From assembly GCA_030054275.1 (NCBI GenBank), contig JASGCF010000187.1:1-6687 (forward strand): DNA of 6,687 nt. Reading direction: 5' to 3'. Below are positions 1 through 6,291 of the stretch, one piece after another (position 1 is the stretch's first letter; each line of letters begins with the position of its first letter). The position numbers and the translations under genes are program-made. This stretch comes from Limnohabitans sp. GTDB lineage: Bacteria > Planctomycetota > Phycisphaerae > Phycisphaerales > SM1A02. The notes under the pieces are model-generated. The model saw nothing but the letters and a program-made list of their open reading frames with translations, was not told the DNA's origin and made no database searches.

Positions 1-2
1 CG

Positions 3-2357
3 ATGGCACATGCGAAAAGTGGCGACGGTCCGGTGAGTGCACCAAGCATGCGGAGCGGTGCCGAACCCCTCAGATCGAATGCTCTTGAGCAATTTCGCTA
101 CGACGACGACATCGTCCGCAAGTTCATGGGTGCATCGATGCTGTGGGGCATCGTGGGGATGCTGGTTGGTGTCCTCGTTGCACTCCAGTTGGCGGATCCG
201 AGATTCAACCTCGGACTTGAGTGGACCACATTCGGACGGCTTCGACCACTGCACACCAACGCAGTGATCTTCGCATTCGCCGGAAACGCGATCTTCGCAG
301 CCGTCTACTACTCGTCGCAGCGGTTGTTGAAGGCGCGGATGTTCAGCGACCTCTTGTCGCGCGTGCACTTCTGGGGTTGGCAGGCCATCATCGTGGCAGC
401 TGCAATCACGCTGCCGCTCGGCTTTACGCAGTCGAAGGAGTATGCGGAGCTCGAATGGCCGATTGATCTCGCAGTCGTCGCCGTGTGGGTCGTCTTCGCG
501 GTGAATTTCATCGGTACGTTGATTCGACGCCGCGAGCGGCATCTTTATGTCGCGATCTGGTTCTACATCGCAACGGTTCTTGCGATCGCCGTCCTCTACA
601 TCTTCAACAACTTGGTGATGCCGGCGGATTGGTTCCGCTCCTACTCGGTGTACGCCGGTTCACAAGACGCGTTCATGCAGTGGTGGTACGGGCACAACGC
701 AGTGGCGTTCTTCCTTACCACGCCCTTCCTCGGCCTCATGTACTACTTCCTTCCGAAGGCTGCGGAACGCCCTGTCTTCTCCTACCGACTCTCGATCGTT
801 CACTTCTGGAGCCTCGTCTTCCTCTATATCTGGGCGGGGCCTCACCATCTCCACTACACGGCGCTGCCGGAGTGGGCGTCGACGCTCGGCATGCTCTTCA
901 GCGTCATGCTTTGGATGCCGTCGTGGGGTGGCATGTTGAACGGTTTGCTCACGTTGCGCGGAGCATGGAATCGCGTCGCGACGGATCCAGTGCTCAAGTT
1001 CTTCGTTGTTGCCATCACGTTCTACGGAATGTCAACATTTGAGGGACCGCTGCTTTCGGTGAAGAGCGTCAATGCGCTGAGTCACTACACCGACTGGACC
1101 ATCGCGCACGTGCATGCGGGCGCACTCGGTTGGGTTGGTTTCATGTGCTTCGGCATGTTCTATTGGCTTGCGCCGCGGCTCTTCCAGACGCCGATCGCGC
1201 GACCGTCGTGGGTTGGGCTTCACTTCTGGACGGCGACGATTGGAATTCTGCTTTACGTCGGCGCAATCTATTGGGCTGGACTGACACAGGGCTTGATGTG
1301 GCGCGCCTTTGATGCGGATGGACTACTGCAGTTCCCCGACTTCCTCTCGACGGTCACCGTGTTGATTCCGTATTACTGGATCCGCGTTGTGGGCGGATCG
1401 CTGTATCTCTTCGGCGCGGTTCTGATGGGCGTCAACTTGGTCATGACTTGGACGAAGCGGCCGAAGGTGTACGACGTTCCTGTCTACGAGGCACCAGCCC
1501 TGACTGCAGGATTTGTGGAGCGACCTATCGCAGGATCGGCGTATCCAAAAACGTCGGTGCTCGGCGTCGGACGCGTGCTTGATGTCTTTACGCAACTCCG
1601 TTGGCACCGACGATTCGAGGGTCTTCCAATTGTTTTCACGGTGCTCGTGGCGCTCGGGGTGGTGGTGGCGAGTCTCGGCGAGATCATTCCGCTCTTCGCG
1701 CGAAAGTCGGACGTCGCACGTATTGCAAGTGTCGAGCCGTATACGCCGCTTGAACTCGCAGGCCGCGACATCTACATCTCTGAGGGCTGCGTCAATTGCC
1801 ACTCGCAAATGATCCGCCCTTTGCGCGCGGAAACGGAGCGCTACGGCGAGTATTCGAAACCAGGCGAGTTTGTGTTTGACCACCCATTTCTTTGGGGTTC
1901 GCGGCGCATCGGCCCCGATCTTGCGCGCACCGGGAAACGACTGCCTTCTCCGCACTGGCACTTGCGCCATCTCATTGAACCAACCGACACAAGTAAGGGC
2001 TCGATCATGCCGCCGTATCCGCATTTGTCGGAGTCGACGCTTGATTTCGAGGCAATTCGGAATTCGGTCGCCGCCATGAGAGCGCTCGGTGTCCCGTACT
2101 CCGATCAAGAGGTGTCGGACGCGGAGTCGCTCGCGCGCACGCAAGCGAAGGTCATCGCTGAGCGCATCGTCGGAGAGAGCGGTCCTGCAGGTGTTGAAGA
2201 TCGAAAGATCGTGGCGCTCATTGCATACCTGCTGCGACTCGGGACCGATCTTGATAAGCCGATCACAGCACCCGCTGCCCAACCGGCGACGGAGATCGCT
2301 GCGGTGAAGGCGCACAACGTGTCGCACGCAGTCGAAGGCGTGGGAGGTGGTCAGTGA
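3..2357 (+). CDS. ccoNO: cbb3-type cytochrome c oxidase, fused subunits I and II (CcoN-CcoO)
   Basis: This is the catalytic core of a high-affinity, proton-pumping terminal oxidase in the inner membrane, reducing O2 to water with electrons from c-type cytochromes. Residues about 40-483 are CcoN with about 12 membrane helices. Visible ligands by family pattern are H84 (RPLHTN, low-spin haem b), H231 (WWYGHNAV, CuB), Y275 (LYIWAGPHH, the Tyr cross-linked to the CuB His), H281 and H282 (CuB), and H369 and H371 (IAHVHAGA, haems b3 and b). A linker (about 484-535) leads into CcoO. CcoO has an anchor helix at about 541-563, a c-haem site CVNCH at 596-600, the signature IRPLRAETERYG, and axial Met M669 in SIMPPYP. 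The family normally encodes CcoN and CcoO separately. Here there is no stop or frame change between them, so this is a true fusion. The ATG at base 3 sits at the window edge, so its RBS is not visible. GTG at 33 or ATG at 48 are alternatives. The conserved part begins only near F31. Confidence 0.96.
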   Translation: MAHAKSGDGPVSAPSMRSGAEPLRSNALEQFRYDDDIVRKFMGASMLWGIVGMLVGVLVALQLADPRFNLGLEWTTFGRLRPLHTNAVIFAFAGNAIFAAVYYSSQRLLKARMFSDLLSRVHFWGWQAIIVAAAITLPLGFTQSKEYAELEWPIDLAVVAVWVVFAVNFIGTLIRRRERHLYVAIWFYIATVLAIAVLYIFNNLVMPADWFRSYSVYAGSQDAFMQWWYGHNAVAFFLTTPFLGLMYYFLPKAAERPVFSYRLSIVHFWSLVFLYIWAGPHHLHYTALPEWASTLGMLFSVMLWMPSWGGMLNGLLTLRGAWNRVATDPVLKFFVVAITFYGMSTFEGPLLSVKSVNALSHYTDWTIAHVHAGALGWVGFMCFGMFYWLAPRLFQTPIARPSWVGLHFWTATIGILLYVGAIYWAGLTQGLMWRAFDADGLLQFPDFLSTVTVLIPYYWIRVVGGSLYLFGAVLMGVNLVMTWTKRPKVYDVPVYEAPALTAGFVERPIAGSAYPKTSVLGVGRVLDVFTQLRWHRRFEGLPIVFTVLVALGVVVASLGEIIPLFARKSDVARIASVEPYTPLELAGRDIYISEGCVNCHSQMIRPLRAETERYGEYSKPGEFVFDHPFLWGSRRIGPDLARTGKRLPSPHWHLRHLIEPTDTSKGSIMPPYPHLSESTLDFEAIRNSVAAMRALGVPYSDQEVSDAESLARTQAKVIAERIVGESGPAGVEDRKIVALIAYLLRLGTDLDKPITAPAAQPATEIAAVKAHNVSHAVEGVGGGQ
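1788..1802 (+). other. c-type haem attachment site CVNCH in the CcoO half
   Basis: Five codons encode the CxxCH motif at residues 596-600 of the fusion protein. The two Cys would bind haem c covalently in the periplasm and the His would be the proximal ligand. The distal Met is probably M669. It is the only CxxCH in this protein, as expected for CcoO. Confidence 0.93.
2343..2349 (+). promoter_or_regulatory. Shine-Dalgarno for ccoQ
   Basis: GGAGGTG lies 4 nt before the GTG at 2354, inside the last codons of ccoNO. It supports the GTG start rather than the internal ATG at 2372, which would remove the first six residues. Confidence 0.75.
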
Positions 2358-2539
2358 TTGCATCGATCACCATGGTTGAGCTGTCACTGCTCTTTTTCCT
2401 CGTGCTGTTTCTCGGCATCGTTGCTCGACTTGTCTTCTCGCGGTCACAGCGTTGGAAAGAAGACGCACAGATTCCTCTGAAAGACACGATCGAAATGGAA
2501 CGCGACGAAGGTTCGATGTCGGAAGGAGTTCGCAAGTGA
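2354..2539 (+). CDS. ccoQ: small cbb3 oxidase subunit CcoQ (FixQ-like)
   Basis: A 61-residue single-span membrane protein. CcoQ is a non-catalytic cbb3 subunit known to help keep CcoP associated and the complex stable. Residues about 7-28 form one hydrophobic helix (LSLLFFLVLFLGIV), followed by a basic patch (R25, R30, R33, K35) and the segment KEDAQIPLKD. This matches the usual CcoQ layout of an FLGIV-type helix end, a basic stretch, then an acidic A..(I/L)P(L/F).D motif. The tail (45-61) is charged and looks cytoplasmic. The start is GTG in a GTGA overlap with the ccoNO stop, with a strong SD upstream. Its position between ccoNO and ccoP supports the call. The protein is too short for identity to rest on similarity alone. 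CcoS is the main alternative, but CcoS normally sits after ccoI and lacks the IPL.D element. Confidence 0.85.
   Translation: MIASITMVELSLLFFLVLFLGIVARLVFSRSQRWKEDAQIPLKDTIEMERDEGSMSEGVRK
2521..2528 (+). promoter_or_regulatory. Shine-Dalgarno for ccoP
   Basis: GGAAGGAG lies 7 nt before the GTG at 2536. This fixes the ccoP start at the GTGA overlap and argues against the 28-codon longer reading from ATG 2452, which would run through ccoQ coding sequence. Confidence 0.75.
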
Positions 2540-3177
2540 ACACGCAGCAGACCAATCAGAATGTGAGTGAAGAGGCCGCACTTCTCGACCATGATTGTGA
2601 CGGCATTCGCGAGTACGACAATCCAATGCCAGCGTGGTGGACCGGCATTTTCTGGTTGTCGATCCTCTTCGCGCTGCCGTACTTTGCGTTCTACCACCTT
2701 GGCGGCGTCGGCACGACGCTCGCGGACAACTACGAGACGGAAGTCGGCGCGTTCTATGAGATGCAGGCGGCGAAACTTGGCAATCTCAAGCCCGACGCAC
2801 CAACGATTCTGACGCTCGCGACGGATGGTCAGAAGATGCTCGCGGGTCGGAACATGTTCCGCGCGAACTGCGCGACGTGTCATGGACCCGATGGCGGTGG
2901 ATTGACTGGCCCGAATCTCACCGACGATCACTACATCAACATTCGCCAACCGGAAGACATCTTCCGCGTGGTTCACGACGGCCTCCCATCGAAGGGAATG
3001 CCCGAGTGGGCGTCGCGATTCAGTGAGCCGCAGCTTGTACTGCTTGCCGCGTACGTCGCGAGTTTGCGGGGCACGCACGCAAGCGCGCCGCGTGATCCGC
3101 AAGGTGATCGGATCGGGCCATGGAGTACTCCTAGCGCGGCGACGCCGCCAACCGTCACAACCGCTGTCGGTGAGTAG
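2536..3177 (+). CDS. ccoP: cbb3-type cytochrome c oxidase subunit III (CcoP), one-haem form
   Basis: A membrane-anchored c-type cytochrome of 213 residues that feeds electrons to the CcoO haem. The N-terminal CcoP motif is clear: D20-D22-G23-I24, then E26-Y-D-N-P30 and W34-W35, leading into one membrane helix (about 36-54). The periplasmic domain has a single haem site CATCH (112-116) followed by GPDGGGLTGPNL, and a distal Met in KGMPEW (M155). Classic CcoP is about 300 residues with two CxxCH sites. Only one is present here, so this is a shorter monohaem version. A Pro/Thr-rich tail (about 181-213) follows the cytochrome fold and includes PQGD, which resembles the end of other CcoP proteins. 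The start is GTG, overlapping the ccoQ stop by 4 nt, with a good SD. Cys21 replaces the aromatic residue usual in the H-D-x-D-G motif. Confidence 0.94.
   Translation: MNTQQTNQNVSEEAALLDHDCDGIREYDNPMPAWWTGIFWLSILFALPYFAFYHLGGVGTTLADNYETEVGAFYEMQAAKLGNLKPDAPTILTLATDGQKMLAGRNMFRANCATCHGPDGGGLTGPNLTDDHYINIRQPEDIFRVVHDGLPSKGMPEWASRFSEPQLVLLAAYVASLRGTHASAPRDPQGDRIGPWSTPSAATPPTVTTAVGE
2869..2883 (+). other. c-type haem attachment site CATCH in CcoP
   Basis: The codons TGC GCG ACG TGT CAT encode the sole CxxCH of CcoP (residues 112-116). It is preceded by GRNMFRAN and followed by GPDGGG, the usual surroundings of a class I cytochrome c haem site. M155 is the likely sixth ligand. Confidence 0.93.
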
Positions 3178-3249
3178 TTCGCTGCGGGCGTCCACTTCCG
3201 CGAGCGACGCAGCTCTGCGCGCGCGGTGATTCACGATCGAGGTGCATCA
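3178..3249. other. 72-nt intergenic gap between ccoP and ccoG
   Basis: This is the only non-overlapping junction in the window. It separates the structural genes from the assembly genes. I see no convincing -35/-10 pair, no FNR-type TTGAT-N4-ATCAA box, and no stem followed by a T-run. A weak inverted repeat (GCTGCG at 3181-3186 with CGCAGC at 3208-3213, 21-nt loop) is the only structure, and it does not look like an intrinsic terminator. Read-through into ccoG is the simplest reading. Confidence 0.6.
3239..3244 (+). promoter_or_regulatory. Shine-Dalgarno for ccoG
   Basis: GAGGTG lies 5 nt before the ATG at 3250. It selects this ATG over the in-frame GTG at 3226, which would add eight residues and has no comparable SD. 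Confidence 0.75.
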
Positions 3250-4863
3250 ATGTCGTCGAGCCTTTCACTTCCAGTCCTTCGTCAGGACGCACAGGTGTCC
3301 GCGCAGACTGCGCAGGATCCATTTCTCAAGCCGGAAGGCCGAGTTCTCGCGACGCTCGAGGAGGATGGGCGTCGTCGTTGGATTCGACCCAAACTTTCAC
3401 CGGGAAAGTGGTGGAAGCGTCGGCGTACTGTGGCGTGGGCACTCATCGTGATCTTTGCACTGATCCCGTGGACGAAGGTCGATGGTCTCCCCACGATTCT
3501 GCTCGATGTCGTGGACCGTAAGTTCGTGTTCTTCGGTTCGGTCTTTCGTCCGACCGAGACACTGCTCTTCGCACTGCTCTTCATCTCGGTCTTTGTTGGC
3601 ATCTTCTTGCTGACCGCACTGTTCGGCCGTGTCTGGTGCGGCTGGGCGTGCCCACAAACGGTCTATCTTGAGTTTGTCTATCGACCGCTGGAACGGCTCT
3701 TTCTTGGCAAAGCTGCACTGCAGCCGAAGGCAGCGGTGTCCGCGTGGCGACGTGTGGCGATGTATGCGGCATACACGATTGTTTCCGCGCATCTCGCGAA
3801 CACGTTTCTCGCATGGTTTGTTGGCGCGGATCGATTGACGAGTTGGATCTTCACGTCGACGCCGTTCACGCATCCAGTCGCGTTCACGATTTTTGCTGCG
3901 ACGACGCTCCTGATGCTCTTCGACTTTGCATTCTTCCGCGAGCAACTCTGCTCACTCGTGTGTCCGTACGGACGGTTTCAATCAGCGCTGCTTGATCGCG
4001 ATTCACTCATCGTGGGATATGACCGAAAGCGGGGCGAACCGCGCGGGAAATCGAAGTCCTTGCACGTGTCACAACGCGCGGCGACCAAAGACGGCGGTTG
4101 TAGCGGCAAGTGCGGCTGTGATGGAAATGGAGGCTGTGGATCGGGGAAGCAATGTGATGGTCATGCGCATCACGATCTGCATGCTGCTGCAACGACCTCG
4201 ATTCGCACCGGTGATTGCATCGATTGCACATTGTGCGTGCAGACGTGCCCTGCCGGCATCGACATTCGAGATGGTCTGCAGCTCGAGTGTGTGCAGTGCA
4301 CGCAATGCATCGATGCATGTGACGCTGTGATGACCAAGCTTGGTCGTCCGGTTGGATTGATTCGCTACACGTCTGAACGCGAGCTTGCGCGCGAGCCGCG
4401 CGGCGTTCTTCGGCCGCGACTTGTGGTGTATCCGTTGCTGTTGGTGATCGCGCTCACTGCCGTGATTTGGCTCGCGATCACGCGTGAACCAGCGGCACTT
4501 ACCATCATTCGCGCACAGGGCATTCCATACACCGTGCACAACGAAACTGTTGAGAGCATCGTGCGACTTCGGATCGACAATCGCACGCGCCAGTCACGTC
4601 GATACGTCGTGGAGGGCGGAGCGGGTGTTGAACTCGCGCAGGCGGCGCACATCGAGGTTGCGGGTGATGCGAGCGGCGAAGCCGATGTTGTTGTGCGAAG
4701 TGCGCGTGATACGTTTGCACGCGGTCGACGCGAGGTTGAACTTGTCGTACGAGATGAGTCGGGGACATGGGCGGGCACGCTTCGAACGCATGTACTTGGT
4801 CCGATCGTGCTCTCGCCGATTGCTGCCACCGAGACTCACGTACAAGAGGGAGATTCAAAGTGA
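3250..4863 (+). CDS. ccoG: cbb3 oxidase assembly protein CcoG (FixG/RdxA polyferredoxin, cupric reductase family)
   Basis: A 537-residue membrane iron-sulfur protein needed for cbb3 assembly. A studied CcoG reduces Cu(II) to Cu(I), supplying copper for CuB. Helices lie at about 59-76 and 103-125, with further spans near 170-192 and 208-228. Conserved Cys pairs are C130-GWA-C134 (VWCGWACPQ) and C234-SLV-C238 (CSLVCPYGRFQ). The ferredoxin segment holds C323, C326, C329, C333 and C347, C350, C353, C357, enough for two 4Fe-4S clusters. A last helix (about 390-410) precedes a periplasmic Ig-like C-terminal domain (from about 424, with RIDNRT), as in FixG. The oddity is about 50 extra residues (268-318) between GEPRGK and GDCIDC. 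This insert has five Cys (284, 288, 290, 296, 302) and four His (305, 307, 308, 311) and looks like a metal-binding loop. It is separated from ccoP by 72 nt and overlaps ccoH by 4 nt. Confidence 0.96.
   Translation: MSSSLSLPVLRQDAQVSAQTAQDPFLKPEGRVLATLEEDGRRRWIRPKLSPGKWWKRRRTVAWALIVIFALIPWTKVDGLPTILLDVVDRKFVFFGSVFRPTETLLFALLFISVFVGIFLLTALFGRVWCGWACPQTVYLEFVYRPLERLFLGKAALQPKAAVSAWRRVAMYAAYTIVSAHLANTFLAWFVGADRLTSWIFTSTPFTHPVAFTIFAATTLLMLFDFAFFREQLCSLVCPYGRFQSALLDRDSLIVGYDRKRGEPRGKSKSLHVSQRAATKDGGCSGKCGCDGNGGCGSGKQCDGHAHHDLHAAATTSIRTGDCIDCTLCVQTCPAGIDIRDGLQLECVQCTQCIDACDAVMTKLGRPVGLIRYTSERELAREPRGVLRPRLVVYPLLLVIALTAVIWLAITREPAALTIIRAQGIPYTVHNETVESIVRLRIDNRTRQSRRYVVEGGAGVELAQAAHIEVAGDASGEADVVVRSARDTFARGRREVELVVRDESGTWAGTLRTHVLGPIVLSPIAATETHVQEGDSK
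4099..4170 (+). repeat. degenerate 18-bp coding repeat, four units, in the CcoG Cys-rich insert
   Basis: Four consecutive 18-nt units begin with the codon TGT at 4099, 4117, 4135 and 4153, giving Cys at residues 284, 290, 296 and 302 with an exact six-residue period. The units encode CSGKCG, CDGNGG, CGSGKQ and CDGHAH. TGTGATGG recurs at the start of units 2 and 4. Elsewhere the units have diverged, so this is either an old tandem expansion or selection for Gly/Cys spacing. The reading frame is intact across it. Confidence 0.65.
4848..4852 (+). promoter_or_regulatory. Shine-Dalgarno for ccoH
   Basis: GGGAG, within the purine run 4844-4853, lies 7 nt before the GTG at 4860. It sets the ccoH start at the GTGA overlap with the ccoG stop. 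The longer in-frame reading from ATG 4767 would add 31 residues encoded within ccoG. Confidence 0.7.
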
Positions 4864-5375
4864 AGTTCATCGAGAATCGCTGGATGTTTGCGCCGATCGT
4901 TCTTCTCGGAGGAACCGTCACCATCGCGACAGTGACGGTGTTCTCTGCGGTGGTTGGTCATCCCCTTGGTATGGAGCCTTCGTACGACATCAAGGCGGCG
5001 AGTTGGGACGCAGAACGCGAACAACGTGCGCAGAACGATCGATTGCGATGGGTGGTCACGGCAGAGCTCGTAAGCGAGGGGGCGCATCGCTCGCTCTCGA
5101 TCCGCGTTGAAGATAAGCACGCTGCGCGCATCATGGCCAATCGCGTGTCGGTTGAGTGCATTCCGATTTTGCTCGGTGAATCACGCCGCGTCGTCGAACT
5201 CGCGGCAACTGCGGGAGAAGAGGGCGTCTTTCACGGCACCTTTGATTCCGCGATCGGTGGGCAGTGGGAATTTCGCGTGATCGTCGATGCACCCGCGGGT
5301 CGTTACACCGACGCGTTCCGCAGGCAGTTGCCACACGCAAGAACTTCGCTGAGAAACGAGGTGTTACGTGGTTGA
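4860..5375 (+). CDS. ccoH: cbb3 oxidase assembly protein CcoH (FixH family)
   Basis: A 171-residue single-span protein. FixH/CcoH proteins are small membrane factors that stay with the oxidase during assembly and stabilise CcoN. An N-terminal helix (about 10-32) is preceded by a short basic start (MKFIENRW). Just after it comes the family-like segment P40-S-Y-D, then A47-S-W49-D50-A, then a charged stretch ending in LRW, comparable to the Y-D...A..W-D pattern of FixH. The rest (about 60-150) is a beta-rich periplasmic domain ending in QWEFRVIVDAP, typical of the FixH fold. No Cys ligand pair is seen. The start is GTG, 4 nt inside ccoG, and the stop lies 8 nt inside the next gene. The position after ccoG is the standard ccoGH order. 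Sequence conservation in this family is low, so the call rests on motif plus context. Confidence 0.85.
   Translation: MKFIENRWMFAPIVLLGGTVTIATVTVFSAVVGHPLGMEPSYDIKAASWDAEREQRAQNDRLRWVVTAELVSEGAHRSLSIRVEDKHAARIMANRVSVECIPILLGESRRVVELAATAGEEGVFHGTFDSAIGGQWEFRVIVDAPAGRYTDAFRRQLPHARTSLRNEVLRG
5358..5363 (+). promoter_or_regulatory. Shine-Dalgarno for the SafE-like gene
   Basis: GAGGTG lies 4 nt before the GTG at 5368, inside the end of ccoH. It favours this start over the in-frame ATG at 5425, which has no purine-rich sequence at the right distance. Confidence 0.65.
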
Positions 5376-6291
5376 AGTTTTGGTAGTTGAGTCTGTTGCG
5401 GTTGAATCTGTTGCGCTCACCGCGATGTCAGACGTTGCGTCTCCGCACGCGCTCGCGATTGTGTCGCTTGCGGGCACCGTGCTTGCGTCGAGTTTGCTTG
5501 GTAGCGCGCATTGTGCCGGCATGTGCGGGGGTGTCGCACTTGTCGCGATTGGCGTGGATGGGAAGTCGCGCGTTGCTCGGCAAGTCGGATATCACGTGGG
5601 TCGATTGCTGTCGTACGCCGTCGTGGGTGCGGTGTGCGGATTGGTTGGGAGTGCTGTCGACGACGCGGGCACCTTGATCGGTGTTCAGCGCGTCGCCTCG
5701 ATCGCTGCGGGCGTCACGATCGCGTTCTTCGGTCTCATCGCAGTGCTTCGGGCGTTTGGCGCGAAGTTCCCGTCGGCGGGTGTGCCCGCGCCACTGGTCG
5801 CGCTAGCGCAGCGCGCGCATGTGCGAGCCATGAAACTGCCGCCTGCGTGGCGTGGAGTTCCGCTCGGACTTGCGACGCCGCTCTTGCCGTGCGGTTGGTT
5901 GTACGCGTTCGCGGCGATTGCTGCGGGCAGCGCGTCGGTTGGCGTTGGAGCGCTCGTGATGGCAGCGTTCTGGCTTGGAACTGTTCCCGCGCTCGTGATC
6001 GCATCGAATGGTGCGCGGCTCGCATTTGCAAGACTCGGTCGACTCGCTCCGGCGATTGCAGGTATTGCAATGCTTGTGGTGGGAGTTCATGCGGCGATCT
6101 GGCGGAGCACGGTTGCGGATGAAGCGAGGGAAGGAGTCGCCATGGTTCGCGTTGCTCGTGAGGGACCGGCTTCAACGTCGTGCGAGGACTTGGCGAGTCA
6201 GGCTGCGGATCTCTCGGATGAGCTTCCGCCATGCTGTCGTGCGCGCGCGGATGCAGCGAAGCTCGAGAGTACTGCGGGAGGTACTCCATGA
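5368..6291 (+). CDS. sulfite exporter TauE/SafE family (COG2836-type) membrane protein of the cbb3 assembly cluster
   Basis: A 307-residue polytopic membrane protein with about six helices (roughly 28-48, 78-98, 105-128, 167-190, 192-213, 222-243). Its signature is HCAGMCGG (48-55) at the end of helix 1, paired with PLLPCGWLY (C175) before a later helix. This is the pattern of the UreH-like/SafE group often found next to ccoGHIS. The family name comes from sulfite exporters, but in this setting a role in copper handling or oxidase maturation is more likely, which is inference. H48, C49, M52, C53 and C175 are plausible Cu(I) ligands in the membrane. After the last helix a 60-residue soluble tail (246-307) adds C272 and a C289-C290 pair. 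The N-terminus up to M20 is encoded by a short repeat and may be an extension. It overlaps ccoH by 8 nt and ccoI by 4 nt. Confidence 0.85.
   Translation: MVEVLVVESVAVESVALTAMSDVASPHALAIVSLAGTVLASSLLGSAHCAGMCGGVALVAIGVDGKSRVARQVGYHVGRLLSYAVVGAVCGLVGSAVDDAGTLIGVQRVASIAAGVTIAFFGLIAVLRAFGAKFPSAGVPAPLVALAQRAHVRAMKLPPAWRGVPLGLATPLLPCGWLYAFAAIAAGSASVGVGALVMAAFWLGTVPALVIASNGARLAFARLGRLAPAIAGIAMLVVGVHAAIWRSTVADEAREGVAMVRVAREGPASTSCEDLASQAADLSDELPPCCRARADAAKLESTAGGTP
5371..5415 (+). repeat. 15-bp tandem repeat at the N-terminus of the SafE-like gene
   Basis: GTTGAGTCTGTTGCG (5386-5400) and GTTGAATCTGTTGCG (5401-5415) differ at one base. The preceding 15 nt (5371-5385), starting GTTGAA, looks like a degraded third unit. 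Translated, this gives VEVLV-VESVA-VESVA directly after the start codon. It is in frame and close to the ccoH stop. Confidence 0.75.
6276..6282 (+). promoter_or_regulatory. Shine-Dalgarno for ccoI
   Basis: GGGAGGT lies 5 nt before the ATG at 6288, within the last codons of the SafE-like gene. It strongly supports an ATGA-coupled start for ccoI. Confidence 0.8.

Noticed and set aside
485..1042. 185-codon forward open frame within ccoN
   Set aside because: It is out of frame with the conserved CcoN ligands, low in plausibility by composition, and has no SD or domain.
1323..2363. 346-codon open frame on the minus strand opposite ccoNO
   Set aside because: It lies wholly antisense to strongly conserved CcoN/CcoO coding sequence, is Arg/His/Asp-rich with no recognisable domain, and is a usual by-product of high-GC codon use.
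2354..2367. 14-nt identity GTGATTGCATCGAT shared with 4211-4224
   Set aside because: It is the ccoQ start in one case and the CcoG DCID codons in another frame in the other. It has no flanking similarity and is best explained as chance in biased sequence.
2452..2535. Upstream extension of ccoP from ATG 2452
   Set aside because: It would overlap ccoQ by 88 nt and add a charged Arg-rich peptide unlike CcoP. The GTG at 2536 has a well-placed SD and fits the GTGA coupling seen elsewhere.
3181..3213. Inverted repeat GCTGCG...CGCAGC in the ccoP-ccoG gap as a terminator
   Set aside because: It has only six base pairs with a 21-nt loop and no following T-run, which is weak for an intrinsic terminator in GC-rich sequence.
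2263..3234. 323-codon open frame on the minus strand opposite ccoQ/ccoP
   Set aside because: It spans three real genes antisense, has a biased Arg-rich composition without motifs, and is explained as a shadow frame.
4305..4318. Perfect 14-bp palindrome ATGCATCGATGCAT
   Set aside because: It falls in codons of the conserved CcoG ferredoxin motif (QCIDAC). The palindrome follows from the Cys-Ile-Asp-Ala codons and there is no sign of an operator role mid-gene.
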